This document shows positions 24,123 through 36,024 of a DNA stretch of 64,000 nt, one piece after another. The DNA lies in contig CAJNOP010000096.1 of the NCBI GenBank assembly GCA_905250075.1, positions 297,008 through 361,007 of the forward strand, in the 5' to 3' direction. The position numbers and the translations under genes were made by a program. The notes under the pieces are model-generated. The model was not told where the DNA came from. It ran no database searches and worked only from the letters and a program-made list of their open reading frames with translations. Positions within the stretch are counted from its first letter, which is position 1. Each line of letters begins with the position of its first letter. This stretch comes from Rotaria sp. Silwood1. Taxonomy: Eukaryota; Rotifera; Eurotatoria; Philodinida; Philodinidae.

Positions 24123-27100
24123 AAAGAGACAACATTTCAACTTCATTTGGTTTTTTAGGAACTAACTTTTATCCAAGTGTTTTCTTCTATTTTTTTCATT
24201 TCAACAATTCAATATACTCTTTCTAAACATCATTGATAATCAGCTTTGAAAGCGAGAAATGCAATCCATCGCAGTCTGCCCGACATACAAACATAGAGAA
24301 AGAAAAAAAGGTTTCTAATATCACAAATATATTACTGACAGTTAGACAAAATAGATGAGCTTCTCTTTCAACCAGGCAAGATGTGGAGAGATAAACGAAT
24401 GAGGTTCTCAAGCAACTAAGGCATACTAAACACAAAGGAATAGATAAAATGCATGGAACTCTCGAGTGTCGCATGCATCTGACAGAGAGAAAGAGAGAGA
24501 CAAAATAAGTAAGATTGTCAACCATCAGAGATTATTTGAAAGAACAACGGAATGGATAACCCATTTTAAACAATTAAACGATTCAATCTTACAAGATTGT
24601 ATCTGTGATCTTCTAAGATCAGATGAAAATCATTCAACAAAAATAGAAGTCACAGAAGTCTCACACTAAGTCGTATTATACAGTTGTGGGCATGGGGTGT
24701 AATCATGCTTATGTGTATTGAACTAAGGTATGGGCATAGCTGTATGGGTGTGGACGTGAACCTTCTCTTCAATTAATATAATACTCGCACACCAGCAAGT
24801 CACCTTCGATTAAGTAGCTGGTGGTAAGCGTTCATCCAACCGCATCCAGGGTGAATCACACTGAGGTCAAGGAATTAAGATTCTATCATATATAGTCAGC
24901 GAATATTATTAACAATGAAGCTTATCCAATCATGTCCATTGTCAATCTTTGGCACACACACAATGTATCTATCTATGATTGCAGTAGTTATTCCAAACAT
25001 CATTCAAGCCTTATGTTTTCTTTTCTTTTTTCAGTTTAGAGTGCATTCAATTCAAGACTTCAAATGAGTATGATAGATGACGTCAACATTAAGCACAGAT
25101 TCTGAATTTATCATGACATCGTACACATTGTTGTTGTAAAGATAGAAACATTTGTAATATGGACCGTGCTCAGAATAGGGTTGAAGTTAATGTGCTTGCT
25201 GTAATATTAGAGGCGTTATGTGTATGATCAGAATCTCTCAGTAGGCAAGTTGGCAGTATGAAATTTATATCTTTTGTGAAAGTTGATACTAGTTCAAGAT
25301 TTGTTTTTCTCGTACAAATAATTTAAGAGATCAACTGTAGGTGATTAGCGTACTGTTCCACGAGATTATGTGACAGTAGTGATGCTTATGTTCTTGATCT
25401 AATTCGTGTGGTTGTAATGTAAATCGCAAACAGAAAAATCTAATATTTTCTAGATTAAGTAACATGAGAAAAAAATGGTAGGATATTGATTTTATTGACG
25501 TGTCAATAGAATTAGTAGGAAAGATAAGAAATAAGTCATTTTATATACGATTCACAGACTAGTCCCTAGCAGTATAGTCTTGTAAGAGTATGAGTTTATG
25601 ATTCTGGTTTCAAAGAAAAGAAAACTTTTAACAGTTTTCTGTCACTCATCTTTAAACAACGTCCGTTTCAGTGAATAAGCTTGAATGAAAATTTATTTAT
25701 TGCTAAGTTTAAGTCATAAAATCATACAACATGCATCCAAAGAGCCAACATAACTTGGACACATGTAGTTTTAAAAAAATCATAGTTATCATTACTGTTG
25801 AAATGTAATTAAGTTTCCGCTTGACAGAGAAATTTAAATTATATCAACTCATAGAAGAAAAATTACAATTTTAAAATAGAAGTTTGTCTGAGTAAGCTTA
25901 CTATGTTTCCGCTATCAAATATAATCTTTCTTGAGCGGAAGTAATTTTTCCATCGAAGCACCATATAATATCACCGGCTCACTTTGTACGAGTAAAAAAT
26001 TAGAAAGGAACAACGTGGTATTTGATTCATTCTATTCTTCGAACACGATCTTTTTCAACGCTAATTTTACAAAAGTATCTATATTTTTTCTATATCTCAA
26101 AGTAAAATTGTTTAATACGCTTCTAATACAAATAAATCATGTTTTAAGATTTCATGGCTGGATAAAATGAGTCTGATCTAAAACAAAAAAAAAAGCAATC
26201 ATTTTATAACCTTTGCTAACAGAATAATATCTTCGCTTTTGACAAGACCTAATTATCAATTGTATGTTTAATATTTTTCTCAAACACAAATATCAAATAT
26301 GGAGTTATTATTTAATTGGTCGCTAAAGTTCAAAAACATATTTCAACTCATTTTCAACAGAGGACTTGAGTCAAACTAATTTCTTCGTTTTGAACAAATC
26401 TCCTTGAACATTTACTCTCAAAATGTCAGATCGAAATGAACTTTTCTAGACGGTAGTCTGAATAAGCATTTAGTAGAGAAGATCTTGAATATTGGGCACT
26501 TACATTTATAACAGTATTAATCATTTTGTCAGCTTGATAACTATGGAGATATGTTAAGATTAGAAATATTTTCTTTTACTTTCACAAAAACAAAAATTAA
26601 GTGAGTTTTCGCATTCAAAACTCACGGAATAAACAATAAAGTATTCATTATCTAGTAACTCGAGAAGTGGAAAAATTCATGATGCAACAAAGAATTAATA
26701 TGAAAATGAACTTCTACGTTTTGAATAGCATAGAAATTCTTGATATAGAATATATGATCTATTGAATATACACACACACTACCATAGAAATTTTTCAGGG
26801 AAAAGATCATTATGATCTTTGACAAATCATACGTTTGAAATATAAATTTCTTAATATAAATATATAAGGTATGAGCAAAGTCGATGCATTTCATTCATGA
26901 TAGAGTTTGTATGACTTGGAATAAGAAAGTGATTCTTGAAAAAGAAACTTCAACATGACAGAATATAATAGAGTCGCGCGTTATTGAACATATTTACAAT
27001 AAAGTCTCTCATGTATACCTGATAGTGATTTAAGCCTTACCTGGCAGTACTTACAATGTTAGAAATAAATCTTTCTGATTCAGAAATGAAAATGGCTAGC

Positions 27101-27538
27101 TTGCAAATGATGATGAGACACGCATTCATGATGACACGCATGATACAAATTTGGTCGATATATTCGTATTGACTCTTACCTTGTTAGCTTGTTCGTTTGA
27201 TTTTTAACAAAGAAAAAAGTTGCATAGAAAACATGTACAGAAATGAATGACATATCTTTCGTTGAAATGTTACAATTCTTTATAATGAAAAATTCTACCG
27301 CACCTGTTATCAGAAATCGTATCATTGCACAGATTTCAATAGCGTTGAGGATCTGGAGAATTATTTTCTTCTGCATGACTCAGTAAAAATAAAAACGAAA
27401 ACTGATTCTCTTTTACTACTCTGTCCGCACTGATTAGTTTGTTCTTGTGTGATGCAGAACGTAACATCCATCTTGCGTCCTTTTTATCTTTAATCTCAAG
27501 TCAGACGAATCTAAGAAATCATATATCTATCACTACTT
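24123..27538. other. Intergenic, nothing supported apart from a repeat tract
   Basis: About 3.4 kb without a supported gene. A 67-residue frame at 24466-24669 (QRLFERTTEWITHFKQLNDS) is the most protein-like but has no context. A telomere-like tract is annotated at 24683-24790. The remainder is AT-rich and unstructured. Confidence 0.4.
24683..24790. repeat. Degenerate telomere-like tract with inverted partner
   Basis: G-rich words (TGTGGGCATGGGGTGT, GTATGGGTGTGGACGTG) span 24683-24756 and are followed by CGCACACCAG after a spacer. Part of the spacer (CTTCTCTTCAATTA) also occurs at 16678-16691 near another G-rich motif, so these tracts may belong to one dispersed repeat family. Confidence 0.4.
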
Positions 27539-29303
27539 ATGAAACACTATTACGACTTAGAAATTTCTATTGATAGCTTCAAGTTCACTAGCGTAGTACT
27601 GCTCAGAAGCTGTTCAGAAAATTTTGTATCATTTTTATTAAATATTAAAGATTTTTTTAATTCAATTATAAACCGCATAAAAGTTTTTTTTTCTATCGTT
27701 TCAAAGTGGACACATGATCATATTCAGCTCCCGATTACCTCTGCTTATTCTCATTTGGTATTTGTTAGTACCCTCGAAGCCTCAGGATATTTCTATTGGT
27801 TGGTAATCCGTAATAATCTTGTCCAGTTCGAGGCTCGAGTCTTCTCCAATCGATGAACAAGCTCTTCTAGTGTCTGAAATCAGCACTGATTCGATGACCG
27901 AATGCACTCAAAAATGCCATTCAAATGTACTTTGCCGTATATTCAACTTCTATCCTCAGTCAAACCATTGGCGTATGTTTGAGGATGATATGGCTAGTAT
28001 GAGCTCTATTGTCGCTTCGTCATCTCCTGAGTCGCAAGTCGGATCAATTCGATTGTATTCCGGGCATTTCGCCAACCAAGGACGTCCCTATTCGTTTTGC
28101 GAAGGTAACCGATATCTCACAATGTGTCAATTCAGTTTGCAACTGCCAACCTGATACCATTTTTGATGGGTCAATATGTCGTAGTCAAAAGCTAATTGGA
28201 GCCAATTGCATCAATGAAACAGAATGTTGAACCGATCTCAATTATATTTGTCTTCCTCGCATGCAATGTAATCGTAAGTAGTACTGTTTCATGTGCTCAA
28301 GCACGAACAATTGAACTTGCAAATCTTAAAAAGACTAGACAAAATCAAAACTGATGTTGCGAATGATGAGAATTGTTGGGAAGAAAAATATCTACTCCGA
28401 GTATGAGATCAATGTTCGGCCAGTGAGATCACATACTGTCTCTGTTAATTAAATATAAAACAAGTAATTTACTAGTGACTTTGGTAATTTATGTAAAGAA
28501 AATGTTAACTGAATCAACATTCTCACTAATATATTTCTCTAGAACGATTGTTATATAATGCTCATATTTTAGTCGAACGAATAATGAATCATACGACCTA
28601 TGTCAGGTAGATAATAGAAAAAATTTCCTTCCTTGTTTGAATAAAATGAGACTAGATCTTTCAAGATTTCATTCGACGAATTTTCTAATTATGATAACAA
28701 ACCCAATGATTAGCCTAGATTTAGTCAGAAAAGAAAAAGAAGTTCGAGAGTTTTGAGATTGATATGGAACTCTGACAAAAACGTTGAATCTTTGAGAGTA
28801 TTTGTTCTCTTACGAACACTTTAACGACATGTACGTATTTTTCTACATAAATGTTTTTTCAACTAAATACAACATGTATTTTGTGATATTGAAAGACTTA
28901 ATGTTATACAGCATCTGAAACATGCTCATCATTGTACATCTCAATGAAGACACTTTCTTTTTTGCAACACTCTCCCTGCAGAGCGGAGTTCCTGTTGGTG
29001 GTTACAGAAACGGGACAGCAGGAAATGTCAATAATGCTCTCCGAAATCCATGGAGATAAGTGGTACTTGCTGATGACTCGTTCTTTGTTAGTGATTTCAA
29101 TAATCATAGGGTGATGAAACTTCGAGAAGGATCCTTGATAGGATTCATCGTCGCTGGTACGGGAGTGTCAGGTAACAGCGCCACTCAACTCAACAGTCCA
29201 TCCGAATTACGTATCGATGCGTCATTAATTATGTACATAAACGATGATTATAACTCTAGAATAATGTTATGGTGTCATAACTCTTCGAGTGGGTGTGGGT
29301 GTG
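27539..29303 (+). pseudogene. Broken PAN/apple - EB - NHL repeat protein gene
   Basis: Successive pieces of a secreted or membrane NHL-repeat protein are recognisable but interrupted. LVQFEAR near 27817-27837 runs into a TGA (27854-27856). An apple-like segment in another frame (ECTQKCHSNVLCRIF, SQVGSIRLYSG) covers 27850-28100. A further frame gives the cysteine module CNCQPDTIFDGSICRSQ, then a TGA at 28228, then TDLNYICLPRMQCN up to a donor-like GTAAGT. After a roughly 0.7 kb gap an NHL blade appears (NALRNPWR, a TAA at 29057, then VLADDSFFVSDFNNHRVMKL). The frame ends in telomere-like repeats just after NSSSG. With at least three stops and two frame changes it cannot be functional. Confidence 0.75.
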
Positions 29304-29427
29304 AATAAAGGGAAGAGTAACATCCACATCCACATCCACATCCCTCACCCTCACCTACACCCACACTCCACACCCACACCTCACACCCACACCCACCTCA
29401 CACCCATCCCACACCCACCCACACCCT
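29289..29427. repeat. Telomere-like head-to-head junction inside the broken NHL gene
   Basis: The plus strand carries GTGGGTGTGGGTGTG at 29289-29303, a 17-bp spacer, and then about 107 bp of C-rich sequence: CATCCACATCCACATCC changing into CACACCCACACCCACC-type units. Units are TGTGGG and close variants on opposite strands. The G-rich run starts within the codons that should continue the NHL repeat. Confidence 0.75.
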
Positions 29428-30078
29428 GTCTAGGTCAACACTTTACATTTGACTTCGTAATTGTCTAGCTAGAAAGCTTCAAACCATGAAAAGAACTTGG
29501 AAGTAATATTATAATCATCATTTCTGACAGCCCATTCTGCTCAGCCTCGACCGTCTCGCAACGGAAACGAAGAAATCCGAATATTGTATTTCTACGGTCA
29601 TCTTCTCACCATTTAACTGGTTACTCCAAATGAGCCGCGACCCTACACGATTCATTTGGACTTACATAGACAGTTTGGTACATATTGTAAGATATTACAT
29701 GAATTATAGGGTCCTTACATAAGTAAATTCCTTAAGGAAAAGCGATCAAACAAGTTCAGTAGGTGTTCACGTAATGCAATGGGTATTTGCAATATTTATT
29801 CGATTTGAACTTGTTGATGAACAAGAGAAAATAGATTAGTATTAATGTGTTTAGAATAACGTTGATGATTATGAATGGTTAACATAGAAACAATAGTAAT
29901 CAATAGTAAATCATTGACTGTAAAATTGTCTTTTATTTATGCGATAAGATAAAGACCAAAGTTCACCGAAGCTAATATATTACCATCAGATGTATCTTCG
30001 AAAAATATCCTAGACGATATCTCAGATTTAATTACAGCTATAGATAATCAAAGATCGGCGCCAATATAAATCACCTAT
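29428..30078. other. Intergenic, nothing supported
   Basis: About 650 bp between the telomere-like tract and the coiled-coil gene. It would contain that gene's promoter. No motif stands out. Confidence 0.5.
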
Positions 30079-32853
30079 ATGATAACGAACAATGAATCTT
30101 CACTTTTCTCATTATTGCTACGTAAATCAATAATTGATCCTCGTACAATACTTAAAACTTGTCATAAAAACTGTATGTATCAAACAAAAAATGAAATAAC
30201 AGAAAAATCTTTCAATGAAGTATCTACACAATGTCAAAATTCAATAAATACATTTACAGATGAACAAACACAAGTTTCACAATCAAATGAATCTAAAGAT
30301 ACTCAAACTTGTTATATTTATTCACCAGCTCTTACTAAAAGCCATCAATCAATGATTTCATCTAAACGTAAACATCAAATGCCAACAAAGAAATACATGT
30401 TTATTAATCCATATGCAATTATTGATCGAGTTAATCAAGGTGAACAATTTCTTAAATTTCTCTATAAACAAAATCGAAAACTTGATTTAATCTATACAAA
30501 TTTTATAAAACATCTTCAGAAATATACGGATAATTTTCTTCTTTCTCTTCAACAAGAACATTGTTTATATGGAATCTATCGACGAGATATGATTCGGTAA
30601 AAAATAATAACCTACAATACAATATTACGTTCAATAATAATTTCATTTAGATATATGATAATATTACAAGAACATATAAATGAACTACGAACTAGATTAA
30701 ATGTTCTCCAAGAAGCAAATAAAAATTTTGCTTTATTTCAAAAACATTTTCATAAAATTATACAAAGTAAATATGATTTGGAAAGTTTATTAAACAAACA
30801 CGATAAATATATAAAGCACAACTTTGATCGAAACGAACCAGGTATGCAAATAGAACTTTTAAAGTTAATTCATTTTCCATAAGATAGCATCAAAATTACA
30901 ACATAGCACACGGTTATTGTTTGACGACCTATAAAGAGAAATGTCTCCCTTTTCGAAAACTCTCAACACCATGTTGACCAAAAATTCGAAAATTTCCATG
31001 GCAAATGAATCTCAGTGATTATAACAAAAGTCATGTTAGACTCACCGTTCTTAGATCATCCTTCCTCGAAAGTGTAGAGGACTTAATAATTAAAAATGAC
31101 CTAAAGTTTTTCTCTCTATTCTCCATATTACTGCAGCCGACAGCGATCTATTTTTTTCTGATATCTGAAAAACTTCATCAGTATACTATTTGTCAACGAA
31201 ACGAGAAAGGTGCATTTTAATTTGTTTGAAAATGTCGCAGAAAATATTTCTGCTCTATTGGTTGTAGTGCGTGAACGAAAAAGTGAAGAAAACTTCGAAA
31301 TTTTAATGGGAAAATTGGTTTCCAGAAAAGTGAAAAGCAAATTAAAATTTTTCTAGTTTTCTATATGCGTTTAATAAAGGTAGAGTTACTTTTAGAGCAA
31401 CTCTAATAAAATCATTTACTTTAACAAATCGTCCGCAAGGATTCAAACCATAATGGGAATTAGACTGATCAGTTTTCACTGTTCTTTTTATTGACTTTTA
31501 GGGTATTAAAACCGGTCTATTTTGCTCATTTTTAATGATTTTCATGGCTTTATCAATCGAGAGATATGAACCTGAAAGTTTTCCACCAATAAGTTTCTAG
31601 GTGTTGTCAAAGTCCCAGCTTGAAAATATTTAACGATCACTTTTTCATCATGTGATGAGAGTCTTGGCTAGTGCTGAATGAATTTATTACGGTTTTTCTG
31701 GACTACGTTTAGCTAAATCTCATAAAATTCTAATAGATAACAGTTTTTAGTTTATTCTTTCATTAGAAAATATCACAAAAGATTCTTTTTGAAGTCTAAT
31801 ATCAAAATTGTATATTTTAGTTCATTTAATCTTAGTGTTGGTAATAGGATCTTTTTACGAATTGAGATGCCTTTCAGCTATGTCAAATAATTATTTCAAA
31901 TAAAAATAGTCTTATTAGTTGCTGCGAATTACTAGATATTCAGAGAACTCAAGTAATTGGCATAATAAACGGAACAATTTTTTCGTTTATCAAATATAAA
32001 ATAGACGGGATCTCTACATCAGTTGAACTCAAGAAATAAAGATCGTGTCTTGTATAAATCAGAAGAATTTCGTTTGGTAAAACGGAAATTATAAGGAGTG
32101 TTTAATAGATTAGACTTAACATAGATTTGCATGTCCCATTTCGCTCTTCTGGATGGTGAGAATCTATAGGTCATTAGTCTTAGAAAATTCTAATTATTCT
32201 TTATATAAGAAGCAAATCAATGATTTCGTGACTTTCAAAAAGATTAAATGTTTTGAGCTATAAATTTAATTGAAAAATCTTGTTATTGATCATTAAAATT
32301 GATTAATAAATACTTCTCAATCTAGCTAAATATCAAGAACAATTCTGTAAAATCTATCAAACAAGTTATATTCAATTGCAAACAATTGAACAACAACGTC
32401 TTCTCGCTATTCGTGAACAAATGCGATTTGCTATGAATTTAACGATGATTTCAACAAGTATGAAGGAAAATAATACAATATCTATCTAATTTTTATCTAT
32501 AAATCATATAAAAATGTTGACTATTTATTTTAGACGATCATAATTTATTTGCTTCAAATGATTTTGATGATTTATTAAATACTTGGAATCATCAACATAT
32601 TGTTTCTATAGATCATTGGGTACATTTTTCTCGTCGATCTACAATATCTCAGCAAGATACTTCGTTCATTTTACTCAATGAAATCAAACAAGTGGTTAAT
32701 GAATATTACAATCATCGACAAAATATGTCCAATAATAAACATTTGACATTAAGTCGTATATCTGATCAATTAAATACAATGGATGATGCAAATGATGAGT
32801 TTCTTAAACGAATAGATTCAATTACATCAAATATAAGATATACTCATATTTAA
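30079..32853 (+). CDS. Hypothetical coiled-coil protein, four exons, 386 residues
   Basis: Exons join in frame at canonical GT-AG sites: 30079-30596, 30651-30841, 32326-32457 and 32534-32853 (1161 nt including TAA). The N-terminal 100 residues are polar and probably disordered. From about residue 110 the protein is helical and charged, with heptad-like stretches (QFLKFLYKQNRKLDLIYTNF, HINELRTRLNVLQEANKNF, QLQTIEQQRLLAIREQM), so a long coiled coil is likely. No enzyme motif or membrane segment is visible and the family is not recognised. Introns 1 and 3 are 54 and 76 bp, but intron 2 is 1484 bp. An AATAAA overlaps the stop. Confidence 0.7.
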
Positions 32854-34224
32854 ATAAATACAAAAAAACTTGCGTGCTAATATAAAATATATTTTTTAAT
32901 TGACATATTCGTTCAATAAATATCTCATGTCAGCATTCTATCTTGAATTCAAATATTAAACTTCAAATTGATAAAACTTTTTTATTTATTTTAAGTAATA
33001 AATTAATGAAAAAATTATAAATGACTTTCTTTCTTCAACACAAATCAGAAAAAGTTGAAAAACATTCAGAACAAAATATTCTTCTCACCATCTCATCGAA
33101 CATCTGCTTGAAAAAGAATAAATCAAAAAAAAAATCTGATAATTCCCATATTTTTGACTACAATTTTACGAGTAAAATATACAATCAACTCTCGTTGAAA
33201 TGTTTACTACTAATGCTATTTAACTTACAGTTCTTTTTACAAGTAAATAATTGCCCAATGAAGAGGACCTGAACTGTTTAAGGTTCAGCCTTGACTGCAA
33301 TCACTTTCAATTAAGTAATAAAATGGAATGACAGTAAGTGAAAAGTAAAGATTACCGAGTTAGTCATGAGAGGTTTAACCAAAGTTCACTTTTGGCGCAT
33401 ACTTAATCTTGATGATTTAATTCTTTTTTTTTTTCTTCAAAAACTTTTCACATAATACTTCTAATATTGAACTCAATCATACATTCGACTATTAAGACAA
33501 ATATTAAGATTCAAATTAAAAATTTCATCATAACATACTTTGTTTTATTAAATGAATTTGTAAAACCGTTGAACATATTTTCTAAAATCTAGTATTTCTA
33601 TAGAGGTATACAAGAAATGCTTATTTCCAAGTTTATCAAATAGATTCAATTGTAATAAAATTTTTTGTCTGCAGGTAAAATTTAGTTGAAAATATCATCT
33701 AACTTTGATCAGTTATTCATGCACTCTGTTGTTATTTACAGAAGAATTTTTCTATCTTCTTATATATCAAAATCTGATGCCATAATAGTAAAAAAACATA
33801 TGTTAGTTCTATTCTAATTGTTCATATGACATTTTGTAATAGAGAATAGCTCTTATATATTTCGAATATCTAAAAGATTGATTTTTGCTATCATTTAATG
33901 TTAAAAACTGTCGTATAATCGATTTCTTCGTTTCTCGTCTAAACTTTGAAATTAAGCACAATTAGCGAAAGCAATCTGTACTTTTCGTGCATAAGACTAA
34001 TTATCGTTTTTATCACGAGTCTTTTTTAATGATTCTTTTCTGACTAGCAGATGTACGATTACTATTCTAGTTTCTGTCACGCGAGTGTAAACAATTCATG
34101 TGAAAACAATCGGCTTACTGTTGAATGAAAGTCTATGAACCGGAAATAAACCCTTTAGAAAAAAGAAGAAGAGAAAATTATAATGTGTCTATTACTTCAA
34201 AATTTAGGTCAAAGTCAATACAGG
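32854..34224. other. Intergenic, nothing supported
   Basis: Very AT-rich. An 83-residue lysine-rich frame at 33021-33272 looks like chance in AT-rich DNA. Confidence 0.5.
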
Positions 34225-35160
34225 ATGGTCCAAAATAAAGAAACACAGAATTTATTGATTTTCCTCTTCGTCAATAATCAATTATATCTCATATTAACAC
34301 TACATATACTAGATGATACTAGTAACAAAAATCTGATTTAACTGTATTTCATACTGATTCAACATAAAAGAGATCAAAATGCGATTAAATTAAATTCATT
34401 TCACAGATCAGGATAAGCAAATAAAATTATGAAAATCAAATAGAGCTCGGAAAACATCGAATTTCTCATACAGTTACAGACGAGCAGTAAGATATATTTG
34501 CAAGCTTTCCAACAAATTATTGCACCTAATGACTGATCAATGGTGCTCATATGACACTATTACAGGAGAAGAAACATGGATTGATCATCGTAGCATTAAT
34601 TCTAAAATAGTCTAATACGACATGCTGTTCTGGATATCCAAAATCAGCAATAATAGTCAAGCAATGCCAATAATGACAGGTTTGCCTTCTTCTATAGAAC
34701 AACAAAAGCGAAGTTTATGCGCATGGTTGAATCCAACAGTACAATATTTAGTTGCTAATATAAAAGAGAAACATTTGTTCAAAACTTCGGTTTAATAATA
34801 TCAGAAAAGTAAGATCAAAGTCTAATTTGCACGCCCTAAAACTACATCATGAGAATGTCTGATCTTACAAAACGAAAGATATTAATATATTCATCCAGGA
34901 CCAAGGCATGTTGTGTGACACCTCATCCATTTGATTCCCATGACTTGGCATTATACAATTTCTGGCTGTGTCGTGATTTGTAACAGCAGCCGTTGTAATT
35001 CAGTGGTCATGTTATTAGGCATATATCCAATCAATATTGTATGTAAACCTTGGTACTACCAGTCACAGAATGACACTATAAGTTACTTACTACTGTTTGT
35101 CTCGAACCACACGTCCGATACCATGATGACCAAGTTGTAACCTACATCTGCCGTCGTGAC
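34225..35160 (+). mobile_element. Degenerate mariner/Tc1-type transposon
   Basis: A probable left terminus, GGATGGTCCAAAATAAAG, lies at about 34224. Downstream, fragments of a mariner-type transposase appear in changing frames: LLHLMTDQWCSYDTITGEETW then WIDHRSINSK (34520-34605, the region around the first catalytic aspartate, here with GEE in place of GDE), KLHHENV (about 34840, matching the HxDN block), and PHPFDSHDLALYNFWL (about 34920-34970, matching the PPYSPDLA.cDFWL block). Several stops and frame changes separate them. The right terminus was not found; the end given is a guess. Confidence 0.7.
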
Positions 35161-36024
35161 TTGATTATGATTAGTCAGTTTATATGAAGAACTTCAATGA
35201 TTGAATGCAAAAAAAACTCCCAAGTCATGCTGGCCTCCAGTTAAGAACCCCATCTAGTGTTAGTTGTAGAGATATGAAAGTATTGAATTTACTGCTAGGT
35301 AGCATCTCATACCGCAAGGTAGTCGCAAGTCAAGAGTATTCTTTCTACTGGTAATGGCAACTAGGCAATTATTCTCATTCCAAATCTTTTCAACCAAGTT
35401 GTAACCAAGGAGCTTCGTGCCGTACCATATGACAAGTTTTAAAAGATATTTCTCAAATAGGTTGTTCGAATGAAAATTTGTATAAAAAATAAGGGCTAGT
35501 ACTTTGAAGATTTAATGAAATAAGGTTTTAGAAAATTAATATGTACTATAATTTAATTAAGAAAGTGAACATTGATTATTGAATGAAAACTTGTATTTTT
35601 AAGATAAATGATTATTTGTAGTTAATAATTGATATTCATGATTACTCTTAATTATTTATTTTAATTTGAGCAAATGGTAAGACAAAGTCGATTCATAGAA
35701 GATAAATTTAGATAGAAAATATTTTTAAACAGTACTGAACTTTATGTGCAGTATATTGAAATCGATTAGATAATGTCAGAATAAATTACATGATAACAAA
35801 ACAAGAGAGAAATTTGTTGGTTTTTATCTCTATACATATAGAATAATATTCAAAGAATTCTCTATTTAACTACACAATTCATTATACAATCTATTTCAAT
35901 AAAAACAATGATTTGTTTTTTGCTTTAATATGACAAAAAGAAAAACCTGAATATGAAAATAAATGAAACAAATATTGTCTAGAAAATTCTTTACATGACT
36001 AAATTATCATGTCATAACAAATAT
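35161..36024. other. 3' flank of the STRA6-like gene, intergenic
   Basis: AT-rich with no exon. An ATTAAA on the minus strand near 35930 could serve as polyadenylation signal for the gene ending at 36025. Confidence 0.4.

Noticed and set aside
29321-29427. CRISPR-like or satellite array
   Set aside because: Units are 6 bp and degenerate with no spacers; telomere-like repeat is the simpler reading in a eukaryotic genome.
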